DNA of 64,000 nucleotides from Nephrocerus scutellatus (Eukaryota > Arthropoda > Insecta > Diptera > Pipunculidae). The DNA lies in the NCBI GenBank assembly GCA_947095585.1, contig OX352765.1, positions 93,766,965-93,830,964 on the forward strand. The letters are read 5' to 3'. A program made the translations under genes and the position numbers. The notes beneath the pieces were generated by a model. It was not told the origin of the DNA. It saw only the letters and a list, made by a program, of their open reading frames with translations, and made no database searches. Shown piece after piece: positions 33,928 through 45,559 of the stretch. The first letter of the stretch is position 1. Every line of letters begins with the position of its first letter.

Positions 33928-36369
33928 ATCGACATAATACTGAAATAATAAAAATCTCTACTTCCGAATATGCAAGTATTCCTGCGTTCGATGGTGTTTG
34001 CCTTAGTTAGGTCTACTAAATTGTTTACCATTATAATATGTATTAAAGATGAAAATCGGATTCTAATTTAGTTTCACTTTTAGATACACAAATAAACGGG
34101 AGTTCAAGCAACCTTAACCCTAATTGACTTGTGTTGAGAGCGCCAATAATAGTGCAGGACAAAAGTATAATTAGCATGTTGCCATCCAAATCGTTTGCGA
34201 TCGATCCAATCGAGCTCCGGAAATAGACTGCGGCTTTCTTATTCTTATTCCTTACTCCTTGAGCTAGCGTGTTTGCATGTATCCCCTTCACTTGATGTAA
34301 ATGTTTTACTGAAGAAATGAAAGTCAAAAGCGTGCATGCTTCTTCTTCGAAACGCCAGTTGTACCCTTAGTCACAGAAGGAAAATGAGAATTTGCTGCAA
34401 AATATGAAAAAGTAATGAATTCGGTAGTTTAGAATTATTCCTATGAAACCTAAAGTGGGCGTTTTATTAAATTTTACTGCCAACAATTAGGAGGGGTTTA
34501 AGGTTTATTATAAGGGAAACCTCAATAAACCACTGGCGTTCGTCGATATTTAGCTAAAGAACAGCAGTCTTACACACACTACTGGCTTATCACCGAGAAC
34601 AGCAGAAATAAACGGCTAGATATTCTAATTGTAGTTTGTTCTAATGCGCACAGATACTTTTTAGAAATTAAAATGTTTGGCGAAAATTCCCAACAATGCG
34701 GACATTACAATTTATTTGAATAAAAAAAGACAGACATTTGCTGCTTCGTATTTGGTATTCAAATGAATGGCGAAATTAAAAAGGATTCCAGAGCAAATAA
34801 TAGGACGTAATCAAAACTGTTCGTGTCGGATCCTCCCGCTACGACCCCGCAAGGCGAATATTTGAAATTTTACTTTTTTATTTTTTATTCACAAAATGTT
34901 CTTCTCCTTTGTTTGCAATTCAATTTCGTTCGTCTTAGGTATCCTTCTTATGCAGAGCAGATGTGCATCCTATATAGTGTGGTGTTTTGCGGCAACAGTT
35001 GTTGTTGAACTGACGGTTGCATAAATATGAGTATGCACTGCTATGCACACAAGTTTCTTGCAAAATAAATTTATTCATATCCTTATAGCTTCCTTCTGCA
35101 AGCACCGCAAAATACGGACACACGCAATTAGGCAATGAACGCAACTTAAAATTCCATACATGAATGAAATGTTACGTGCTATGCAGATAAAAGCTTTTGA
35201 TCTACGAAATGACTACTCAACACTTTTAGCAAATTGGTTTTTCTCAAAAAATCTTGTGAATTTACTTAAGCCGCAAAAATTCTTTCGGCCAAATTACGCT
35301 TCAGCTTTCTCGGTGAACAGCAATTGCAATTCCGCGTCATCATCATTGAGATTAATATAAGGCTGGCATCCCGCCCGATCCACATGTCAGAATCTTTTAT
35401 TACACGGAAAGTTAATTAAAAACTACGAGAGCCAGCACAGCAAAAATGTAATAAAGGATCATCATCAATTCTCGCTCTTTACTGGAATGGACATCCCATT
35501 AAAAAGTGCACTGGAGAATTATGTCACAAAGATAAGAATAACCCGCCCTCATCCTCTGTTCAGTCTTCCTAGTCACTGTAGCATGGATGGGTAAAATTTC
35601 CACAATGAAATCTCCTCCTGTGACAAACGTTTTACCGCAAAATGGACACAAAAGGATAATTTTTCTTTTGTGGGAGCAAGGAGGAGCACACAGAAGAAAC
35701 TAAAATTGGAATTGAATTTCACTTTATTTTATTTGACATTTTACCACTGTGCTAATGCGTACCGTAACACTCTGTGACATTGTGACCCATTTCTAACATC
35801 CAGCAGATTTCCGCGTATTGTAAGCGCTCTCTGGTTCTTCGGTGCTGTTTTCACTTTCCCTTACAGCAAAGTGAAAATGTTGGGCGGGAACTAAACAGGT
35901 AACTATTAGAACAGTACACAGTCTTAAGTATAAAGCTCTTTTTAAAGAGGATTTTTTTTAAACCCCACTATTGAATTCTCGTGAATATCAGAATAGCATA
36001 TACATACAACCTGTCGTTGAGACCATAAGTGCAAGTTTTTTCGGTACGTTTTCTTAAGCCATCTTTTACCGGTGCTAGAAACCGTGGACGAAAGTTTGTT
36101 AACGTAGCTTACTTGAACCCTAAGAAATTTGCTGCCTTAACCCCAATTGACTAAGCAAGTATACTTTGTTTGTAAACCTTCATTTTGAAGTCGTTTCTCG
36201 AAACTTAAATCCTTTGTTTTTGCCTTCGGATTTCTTTCGTTGGTTGATAATAAAAATCAATCTCCCAAATAAAAGAACTGGATAGCGGAACAAATCTGGG
36301 ACACTAAAAATTCCATGAGTTCTTTTGAGAGCTTAAAGTGATACAGACTCTCTCTAGATAGAGATAGAT

Positions 36370-36402
<33 letters not shown>

Positions 36403-36929
36403 CTCCTGACTTAACAACATAAACCAGCAAAACACAATCACGTCAATGGCGACTTAAAATTCGAAGCTTTAACCAAAGAACAAGATATTCGAGAGATTCA
36501 AGAATAGGGCGCAATGCCCAGCGGCCGCTACTGGGACCATATGCCAGCATCGTTTTGATGAAAACAGTGAGTCCAGGAGTAGGTCACTTGTGTTCGAGCT
36601 AATAAGCTCTAATGGAGTAAGGATCTCTTTGTGAAGAAATCTTTATCTGCATTCGGCCAGCCACTCGCAAATAACATGCCCAGTAGTTATCAGCTCCTCC
36701 ATAACGAGTCTACACACTGTCACTATAAACAGGTTCAGTTTGTTGAGAAGGTTTCTCTTTCTTTCGAAAAAAAAGTCCACTGACATTCCAAGATATTCCA
36801 TATTTAAGAAAATTACATACTTGTAGGAATAATTGTCTAAGCGTTGCGGTTCCTCCCCAATAGGCTCGACAAAGTTCTTTTTCCATGAGCTAATTTTTTT
36901 GCGGTGGCAATAGCTCAATTGAAGGTTCT
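33928..36929. other. AT-rich DNA with (GA)n microsatellite
   Basis: (GA)n lies at 36372-36400, preceded by GATA repeats. A minus-strand frame 36918-36643 contains EYLGMSVDFFFERKRNL, which may be a badly decayed KYLGxxLDxKLxWK tether of the adjacent LOA-type relic. This is weak. Otherwise nothing is recognised. Confidence 0.4.
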
Positions 36930-38050
36930 CTGGTGGAATGACTAGCTAGCTAAGCTAAGGAAGCAAGTCAGAAAACTCTTCAACTCTGCTAAACGCACGA
37001 AGAGTTGGGACGAATATAGGTTCGCCCTTACAGAGTACAAACGTGTCACATGGAGGAAATGCTGCGAAAACAATGTCGAAATGCCAGTTGCTGCACGAAT
37101 CCATAAACTATTAGATAAGGAATTCCATGCCATTGGGAACAGTGCCGGGATGGGATTAACTTTAATAAAGAAATTAAAGGCGCTATAATATATATCTTTT
37201 CAAATAGCCAGGCGTCACTTAAAGCACTGTCGTCCAATTTAATGGACTTAATATCAGCCACAGTGTCCCACCTCTCGCGAATGGGTGACATAAACGTTCC
37301 GAGAGTAATAACTTGTCACGGAAAGCTTCTCAATTCGCCGTTCGGAGCCGGCCTTAAATTGTAGGTCCTTTCTATTTGGTCAAAAAATATAAATGCGAAA
37401 CATAAATGGTCACGAGAAGCTAGGCCTTGGTCCGCAATGGTCTGTCGTGCCGAATATTATTATAATATCAGCCAAAAACTGTTACGATGCACTGCAATCT
37501 CTTGCCAGACACAACAAAGTCAAACTCGGTTTTGTCCCTGGTCATCAGGGAATTGCAGTCAACGAATCTGCAGATGAACCAGCTAGGGCTGGCCCGGAAT
37601 CTGCGTTAAAGGACTTGAATCCTACTGTGGTGTCAACTGGGCTGCCGCTTCAGCACTGATAAATTGTAAGGAACACAAAACTTCACCTGGCCTGGTGTAT
37701 CGGGGATTAGACAATCCAAACAATTAATCAGGCCATTTTTCTACATAAGGAAATCCTTAGTCTAAATAGGGATAGCATTAGAAAGCTGGTGAGTTTTCTT
37801 TACTTTCGTCATTGTGGCTGGCGATATCACCTTAACAAAATTGGTGTGGGTTCAGAGACAGAATGTAGGTTCTGCTCGGAAGATGAAGAGTCATCCGAGC
37901 ACATTCTCTGTGAATGCCCAGCTTTACTTTGATTAAGGAGAAGCATCTTTCACAAGGAAATATGCTTGACAGCGGAGTTAAGAAATTCTGCCACTAAGGA
38001 TGTACTATCGTTAATTAGGGAGGTGGTACGTCTCTTAGAGTAAAAACAGG
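36930..38050 (+). pseudogene. LOA-type retrotransposon relic: pre-RT linker, RNase H half, zinc-binding tail
   Basis: Plus strand: LRKQVRKLFNSAKRTKSWDE and WRKCCENNVEMPVAARIHKL (36945-37130) match the endonuclease-RT linker of LOA-type polyproteins. The whole RT is missing. RNase H pieces follow: NSQASLKALSS at about 37200, and CYDALQSLARHNKVKLGFVP with GHQGIAVNESADEPARAG (37470-37600). The tail has KLVSFLYFRHCGWRYHLNKI, CRFCSEDEESSEHILCECPA (37780-37925). Several stops and frameshifts are present. It is internally deleted and dead. A closely related copy is at 51960-52280 (shared IRKLVSF and GWRYHLNK-type segments). Confidence 0.8.
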
Positions 38051-38076
38051 TCACAATATCTGCCATATGAGCTAGG

Positions 38077-38615
38077 CTAGAAAACCAATAAAGTTTGAGT
38101 TTGCTTTGTCAGGGATTGCAGATCGCCATAACAACATATGACCAGCCTTAAGTCCACTAAGAAGGAACTAAGAGTTTTCAGGGCCGCCTGACTGATTAAA
38201 TAGTGATTGATACTCTTTTCTAGATTTAATCTGACGCAGACATCAATGGCGTGGATTTCAGCCTGAAAGACACTTGGGTATTTACCCATTGGTATCGAGA
38301 CTTTAGTATTGGGTCCAAAGACAACGGCAGCCACTCTCCATTCCATCTTAGATCCGTCTGTGTACCAAACCAGACATCCCGAGTACTGTATCAGTAAGCA
38401 CCTTTCACGATCCAATATTTCAACCTCTGGTAGAAAATTGAGAGCTTGCATTCAACAGAATTTATTAGAAATTCGAATACAATCGAAATTATTTGATTCA
38501 TTCGACCTGTTGCGTTGTGAAATTTAGAATAATTCATAAAGTCCACAGGCACCATCCAGAAACTTTTAAGCAAGTTTTGGTAGTAAGACGTTCTTGACTT
38601 TGGTTCTTCTAACAC
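38077..38615 (-). pseudogene. Inverted RNase H N-terminal fragment of the same LOA-type family
   Basis: Minus strand 38451-38077 encodes VWYTDGSKMEWRVAAVVFGP, SIPMGKYPSVFQAEIHAIDV (catalytic D and E of RNase H) and SQAALKTLSSFLVDLRL, then CCYGDLQSLTKQT. The last overlaps in content the plus-strand CYDALQSLARHN at 37470. The two halves of one RNase H domain thus lie head to head. Upstream frame 38615-38391 (LEEPKSRTSYYQNLLKSF) is probably more of the same relic but not recognised. Confidence 0.8.
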
Positions 38616-41600
38616 TGTACCAAAAAAGGTTATATCGGAAGCATTCTTAGTGGATATCCCCAGAACTCTTGTATGAACTCCTCTAATCGCTGAAAAAAAT
38701 TGCTTGAAGCAAACAAGAGGGCGGCAGTGAAATACAAAGAACCAGACCGACTGACAGTATAGTCACTTGATTGAGTATTATACTGGCATAAGGCAGTCTA
38801 TGTAGTACAAATAAGAAAAACACAGAAAAATGATTTTTTTCCTGGAGTCGAGTCGAGCAGATAGGAATTCTAAGCATCGTAAGGTTTTTTCTTGCGGTCG
38901 ATGTTCGCAATCAAAAGAAGAGTATAACAGCCACCCATTCATAGTTCAGTGCTGGCATATCCTCTGCTTAAGAGTGTCCAGGGAGCATTTTTATAAAAAG
39001 ATGACTTTTGTGTATTAAAAGGAGGAAAGTTTTTTAAGCGAAAGGATCATGAAACATTAGGCGAAAACGAGAGCTACAAACAACCAGAAAAAGCGGCGAC
39101 TGCGTGAAATGTGGACGCTAGTGGATATGGAAGTCCCGATATGAGAGCATATCAAGAAAGAAATTGTTCAGGAGTTACTTTTCTTAGTAAAAAGTAATCT
39201 CGTAGAGTAAGGAGGTAATGAAAAAGTTATCCTTCGTTTGCTCGAGGTTAAGAAGAACAGTGTTTTCGAAGGCAAACGAGCAAGTAAAAAAACATGTGTG
39301 TACTGTCAGAACACAACATAATGCTTCTTAGTAAGAAAATAAAAAACTTTTTTGAAGGAATAACTGAAACTGATACACTATAGCAATTTGTCAAGGTTAC
39401 TCTGGGTTGACATAAAGCGACTCGTACGTATTCATTGAAAGTATACTTTGGTAGTAGTCTTTATGTCCTGCTGATGGTTAGGTTCAAAACTTGCTCGTTC
39501 CCTTTTGTTGCGATTTAATTCACATAAAATGTTGAATTAATGCGAAAATGATTTCCACATCATTAGACTTTGTAAGATGGCAAACAGATGACTATAAAAT
39601 CCTTGCAAAGCTTAGGGACAAACAAACGAAAAAGTAGCCATTTCAAAACATTCGATAGGGGAGGGGGTAGGCAGAAATTGTTATTCCGTCCGGTACGAGT
39701 CGCGAATTCTTCTTAAAATAAATAACGGAATACTCATAATAAGAGAGCACCAAAAACAAATTACATTCAAAGTTCGGCACAAAGGCGGGTACATTCCTTG
39801 ATATCAAATTCGGCGCGCCCGGCGAATTACAAATCAGCAGCCGCCATCACAGATATCCTTGAGGAATTACATTCATTATGCGTACTTTTGTAAATATCTA
39901 ACTGAAACGCGTGTGTCCTTGGGCCAAGAGAACAAGCAGTGGAATCGACCAGAACAGACCAACCCGAATTCAATTCATTCATCTTACACAGGATTGAAAT
40001 GTTAAAGTGATTCTTAACTTAAATCGATGAGCCAAATTAGCATTTTCTTTATGCCACGACTCGAGAAAGGTTCTTTATTTGCTGAGCGCGCGCGCGTTAC
40101 GCATTATCTATTAGCCGGGAATTTGCATATTATAACGTGTCGCAAATGAACATTAGATAAAGTGAGAGAAACGTTATCTCATTATATCATTACAGCCATT
40201 GTATAGCTGAAGAAGATAAAAACAATAAACTTAGAAACACATTTCATCCAAGCATTCAATTGTTCATTTTGCATAAGCAATTACCGTCACATTCTAGCGG
40301 AATATATCCTTGATAGATAGTTCTTTTCTTCCCGAGCATCGCATTGAAGTGAGATTAGGAGCAAAATCCGTTTAAAATTTCTTCGAAGACTTGGATGCTT
40401 TACTCTTTGTTTGGCGATCTTTATCCAAAAATTTATGCAGAGTTTGCTGTGTGCGTGTGGAGCTTAGATTTAAGAGGATTTATAAGGATGCCAACAAACA
40501 GATACAAAGTTTGGATTTATGAAATTTAAAGAAAAACTTCTTTAGGTTCTAGGTTTTCTCAACAAATGTTGTGGTTCAACTTTTAAATATATGTACTCTT
40601 AAATATTCGTAGGTATGTGGGTCAGCAATGGAGCCAAATCATTGTAACTACCAAAGTCAAATAACAATCAAATAACAATCTCAGATAATATTCCAATTAA
40701 TTGCAAATCGTAACAAAATTTCGTATTCTCTGTTGTCTGTGATTGAATTTCAATGACTCGCTGAATCTCTATAGACGAGTCCTTCAAAAGACTTATGCAA
40801 CCCTTGCGCAGTACGATCGCTCTGAATAAATTTCTGCTCAGCTGCAATGCAGGTAGGTACGTCGACGAATTGATATTTTATTGACAGGACAGTCGTCGTT
40901 CGTGACAAGGAAACAGCTGGACACAGCACAATGTCGGCTCATATTTCGCCTCCAAATGATACAAATGCAGGGTGCATATCAAGTAGCAAGAAGATGACTG
41001 ACAGGGTGGGGTTAAAGATGCTGCCATTAAGCATGCGAACTGGACCTCTGTACCTCTGTACTGCTTTGCAGTTGAATCCTGACTCAAGTATTACTCGTTT
41101 TTTTATCATTCAGGTCAAGTAGTAAAATGTTCAGTTTTATTTTTCCATTTCGTTTATGTAACAACGAGCACGAACGAGTAAGGGAGTCCACTTTTCAGCT
41201 CAGCGTATACCTCATGTCCAGTCGTTGTCGTTTTTTGACATTTATTCCTAAAAGGAAAACAACAACAACAACTTAAGTGGAAAAAAAGTTTTCCAAAAAA
41301 TTAAAATTCAAAAGCGATACCATGGCAACGTCATGCGGCATAGTCTGTGTTCTGCTATACAGGATACCTAGGCAAGCTGTGTGGAAACTAAAAATATCTA
41401 CGTATCCTTTGTTCCGTACTACTCGACGCTCCCTTGTGCTGTAGCATATTATGAGATGAATCGGTTGGAATTCTTGTGTGGTGGTCCACCAAGAGTGTCA
41501 TAAATAAAATATGTTACGACTTACGAGCTACGAGTTACGAGTGCATTATTGATAGCCAACGAGGAGAGAATAATAAAAGGACGAAAATACTCTGGAGATA

Positions 41601-41989
41601 AAATTAAATTCCAAAATTGTTTTCAGTCGTGTGTGACGCCTCATACTCTTATTGAAAACCAAAATAGCCACTTTTTGGTGACAGTAACCCAATGCTAAGT
41701 TTGTGTACTCGGTAAGTGCCGGCAATCGAATCGACGACAGTCGAATTACTTAAAATGATCTGAAATAAATGATTGATAGCCAATCAGACGACATCGTTTT
41801 TGTATTTTAATTGTATTAATAGCATTGTGCTGGCCTTTGTCGGCATGTAATTTTGTCGTGACATCTTGTACTGCGTTGACATACTCCAGCATATATTCTG
41901 ATACCGTCACCGTCGTGGAACATAGAGTATATTCTTGTACTAAGTTGTTCATGCTGCGAAATGTTTAGGTTTTCTAACCCGGTGCAAGA
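38616..41989. other. AT-rich, mostly unique-looking DNA
   Basis: No gene or dispersed repeat is identified. Notable words in 40000-40270: a perfect POU octamer ATTTGCAT at 40121, several TTATCT/AGATAA GATA-type sites and a GCGCGCGCG run. A short TACGAGTTACGAG run lies at 41517-41543. These could be host cis-regulatory DNA, which is inference only. Confidence 0.35.
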
Positions 41990-42384
41990 ATCATTTCACT
42001 CCCCCTGATCTGGCTACTATCTACAAGGCTTAAACTACTTTGCATCAGCTAGATCGAATACAAAACCGTGCGAAAAGACTTATCGGTGACGTAAGCATGA
42101 TGCTCAAGAGAAATTGCCAGTTGCATGCCATCTCTCCTTGAATTCAACCGCAATACTCGTGGCGCTCTAAATGCTCATCAGTTTCGTTCTTAAGCCGTAC
42201 AACAAGTACGTGATGAATGCTTTGCCAAACTCTTCCACATCATTATAATCTACAGGCATTCAAGTCACAAGTTAAAAGACATCTCCTTTCCTCCTTTTCC
42301 TTAACGGCCACGCTGTGCCAAGCATAAAGCCGAGCATTATCAAGGTGCGAACCTCTTTTTGCGTGCGCAAATAATAAAAAAAAA
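41990..42384 (+). pseudogene. Family A retrotransposon, 3' end with A-rich tail
   Basis: The plus strand matches the C-terminal RT and 3' UTR of the 550-2522 copy: LLDRIQNRAKKLIGD-like text, then CAATTGCCAG..TGCATGCCA-CTCTCCTTGAATTCAACCGCAATA (FNRNTRGALNAHQF), then GCCACGCTGTGCC near the end. It finishes with AATAATAAAAAAAAA at about 42370-42384, a clear poly(A)-like 3' terminus. It is 5'-truncated, which is typical of target-primed reverse transcription. Confidence 0.82.
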
Positions 42385-42394
42385 TCGTTGTCAC

Positions 42395-42895
42395 TTTATA
42401 CGCTCTACTCGAGTTACGGTCCTGCATCTCTACGCATCGACCTGTACTATGTATCATGCATGTTGCCACCCAAATTCAGTATCTCCATATCATCTGAGTT
42501 ACGCTCTAACCGACTTACGGTCCAATCGACCTACGCTCCTACTTCTCTACGCATGATACTCTACACAACGCTCAGTCCTATACATATATTTGTTAGTTAC
42601 GCTCTGCTTGATTTACGCTCCAATCAACTTACGCTCCAACCAAATTACGCTTCAATCGACCTACGCTCCTAATTCTCAAAAGACCTGCATACTGCTCAAG
42701 TTATTTTCTGCTTAACTTACGCTCCAATCAACTTACGCTCTGCTCGAATCACGCTACTTTTATATATACACTCCTGCATTTCTACGGATTGCTTACGCCT
42801 ACGTATAGTACTCTACACAACATTCAGTCCTACACATCGCTCCACTTAGCTATGTTCGACTTACGCTTCGCTCGAGTTACACTTTGCTCACGGTA
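42395..42895. repeat. Degenerate minisatellite with CTTACGCTC core
   Basis: Units of about 15-16 bp (GACTTACGCTCCAATC, with TTACGGTC and CCTACGCTCCTA variants) recur irregularly. A longer marker, CTCTACACAACGCTCAGTCC, is at 42551 and a close copy at 42812 (offset ~261 bp). The array begins ten bases after the poly(A) end of the family A copy. No gene. Confidence 0.8.
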
Positions 42896-43124
42896 CGTCT
42901 AAAAAGATTGAAAAAGTTAGACCTTAAGAAACCCAAAATATAAATTTATCATAAACACCCGAAAAATTAAAACTTGCTAATACTAAAGCTTATTCCGTGA
43001 CAGGATGGATGTGGGATGTTCTCAGTATAATCCCACAGCGAAAAGACCGATTTCAAAATGACCTTCTTTAAAATGATTTTAAGATTTTCACAAGGATCTC
43101 TGTGCTAAATAACTTTGAAAAAAT

Positions 43125-43230
43125 AATTTTGAGCCCTGGGGCCTGATCACTTCCAAATCTTAACAGAAAGAGTGTTGTCCGGAGATACACATTTATGCAA
43201 AGTTTTAATAAAATCGGGTTTATTTTATAA
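43125..43230 (-). repeat. Family C dispersed repeat, single module
   Basis: GCCCTGGGGCCTGATCACTTCC (43133 on), then CTTAACAGAAAGAGTGTTG, GATACACATTTATGCAAAG and TTTTAATAAAATCGGGTTT. It corresponds to one ~100-bp module of the 26810-27196 copy, same orientation. Confidence 0.75.
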
Positions 43231-44559
43231 GAATTCAAGTAAATGACTTAAGAACTTTTTCTTAATTATGACGAGTAAATGAATTCTATATAAAATATTT
43301 CCTTTCATTGAATGAATACTTGCTGATGATTCTATTCAGAAGCTCGAAGTTTCGTTTTGTCTTACAATGGTTTTAAAGGTTGTGGTGGCCATTCGTAAAA
43401 AATATTTCCTTCTTCTTTGTGCCTATTTTTAATACCCCGACCTCGGCATTTTGAGAGAAAAGGCGCGAATTACTGCAATTTTTGCGGGTTTTCTTAATGA
43501 GTAAGGTTTTTTTGCGGAGCATTATTTTTATTTTAATCCTCCAGCACTCACTACAAATATTCATATCTCTTGTTCTATGGCAAAAAGTATAACAACTTCA
43601 GGCACATGGAAACAGGTAAATCCTTTGACGTATGACTAAGAAGCGTAAATTGTTTATCCTTTCCTTTATCGTTATAATAACGTATAAGACGGAAAGGAGT
43701 GCGTCGGATAAGCCAACAAGATGTTAAGGTCGCCTTTGCGCTAGATTGCTAGATAAAAAGTGAAGCAGCGTATGGAAGTTCCTTAAGTCTGAAAATCTTA
43801 AACTGAGACTCTTAATTCGTATCGCAAGTCATAAGTGAATCTAAAGGCCGCTTATTAGTATAATTACAAAGTTAATCGCACTTTAAATCCAAAGACCGCT
43901 AATACAAAGCTAACCGAACTTCGTTTCGAGAAATTCCGCATATTGTGTTCTTCAATCGATTGACATCAGATAAACTATGCGCAGATTATTACCGAAAACG
44001 AACAAATATCAGGACCAACAATCATCATCATCATCAGCATGTGGAACATGTGTCCACGAACACGGATTTTGATGAGAGCGTCATGTGCGACAGGCGTTGT
44101 TTGCTTATGTTCGCAATACTTTTTTATATGCTCCTGTTGGCAATCCTGAACAGCTACATAAATACTCGCATCCCTACTTCTATATATACATATAGTCAAT
44201 GATGGCAGCAATATCCTGTTGTGGTCATGTTTGACAGTTTCATGCCAGTGTCAACTAGCACTTGAGGGAAAATCTGCACGCCTGCATCTGTGGTATGTTG
44301 AAAGGATATAAATTTGCAATTTAGCTTCAGCTCGAGGACGACTACCATAAGCCATACACCATAGACATAAGATATACTATGATGTCCATGACTAAAGCTT
44401 GTTTTGAACACTCCTATAGCTTAGTTTGCAAATAAATATTAAAAAAGGAATTCGGTTTATGGTCTTATTTTTGCAATGTCAACGATTTTTTAAGTTTGTG
44501 GTACGTTGGCCATTGGTCATTTTTGTGGCCAGCTAAGCGAGGCGTATATGGTATCTATA
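43231..44559. other. AT-rich DNA, nothing recognised
   Basis: Short open frames only (up to 85 codons). No repeat family is noted. Confidence 0.4.
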
Positions 44560-44966
44560 TCTATACTAATATTATAAATGTGAAAGTAACTCTGTCTGTC
44601 TATTACCTTTTCACGGGTGAACGGGTGGACCGATTTGGCTAAAAATGTTCGTAATAGCCTGGAAAATTGGAAAATTCATGAAAAACTGAAAAAATGCCAT
44701 TTTCCATAGGATTTATGTATGAACTCGCGACCATAACTCACGATCCGAACACGTTATAGGCTACAATTTTGGGTCAGTGGCAGGTAGGTGAGGTTGGGGC
44801 TCAATGGTGTTCGGTGGTTTCAGTGGAGGAGCGGTCAGTTTGGTTGTGTCAGTAGGGTGTGAGCGGCAGCAAGACAACGCCGGCTATTTTATATTTTGGT
44901 GGGTCTAAACAGTGTCTTGATGGTGGGGTGCGGCGAGTTCCAGGTAAGGCCGGGGTTAACAACTGG
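44560..44966 (+). mobile_element. Helitron-like non-autonomous element (family D), near full length
   Basis: Starts TCTATACTAATATTATAAA at about 44560, then TGTGAAAGTAACTCTGTCTG, TTTTCACGGGTGAACGGGTG and ACCGATTTGGCT, a layout I associate with insect Helitron-like elements. The internal GTCAGTGG-rich segment and the end GGGGTTAACAACTGG (44966; CTRR) match the 13112-13460 copy. The 3' neighbour is AATATATATA. About 407 bp, no coding capacity. Confidence 0.65.
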
Positions 44967-44984
44967 AATATATATATATATGTA

Positions 44985-45080
44985 TAGGACTCGGAGGTAA
45001 TAGACTACAATTTGAGTCAGTGGAGGGAAGGTGGGGGTTGGGCTCAATGGTGTGCGGTGGTTTAAGTGTCTAAAATGTAA
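44985..45080 (+). repeat. Partial second copy of the family D core
   Basis: AATAGACTACAATTTGAGTCAGTGG..GGTTGGGCTCAATGGTGTGCGGTGGTTTAAGTG repeats the internal segment of the element immediately to the left, after a short TA/TG run. Spacing between the two core segments is about 240 bp. Confidence 0.65.
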
Positions 45081-45559
45081 GGGTAAGTGTAGCGAAGTCT
45101 AGTGCAGCTTGGTTTGAAAATCATACACTACGTACGCAGTCTGTATATATCTAGAGCAGTGTCGTTGATTCGGCTTTCTTTGAGAGATAAACTAGGATTC
45201 TCGGTTGGAGTGGACCTCCCAAAAAGTAACTGGTGTACTGCAGAGTACATTCAGTCGAGAGTTCCTTTGATATTTAGGTTGTAATACTTATCCGCCATCT
45301 GTTTGATTTTGTGGCTCTTCTTAACCATATTATTGCATAGGCTAATTAGGAAGTATATATCTTGTCAAATGGAAAAAGTTATTGCAATCGGTAGACATTC
45401 TGTGTGAAATTGTGTTGCATACCTTTTGGCATCATGTCCGGGATATCTGTAAAATTTATCGAACAGCTTATCTGAAGAGTACAATATCTTTTAGGGGCAG
45501 GGGAAAGTAAAGTCTTGGGTAGGGATAGAGTGGCCAACACAGCTACGCGACTGTCTGCA
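45081..45559. other. Unrecognised DNA
   Basis: No gene or repeat identified. Confidence 0.4.
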
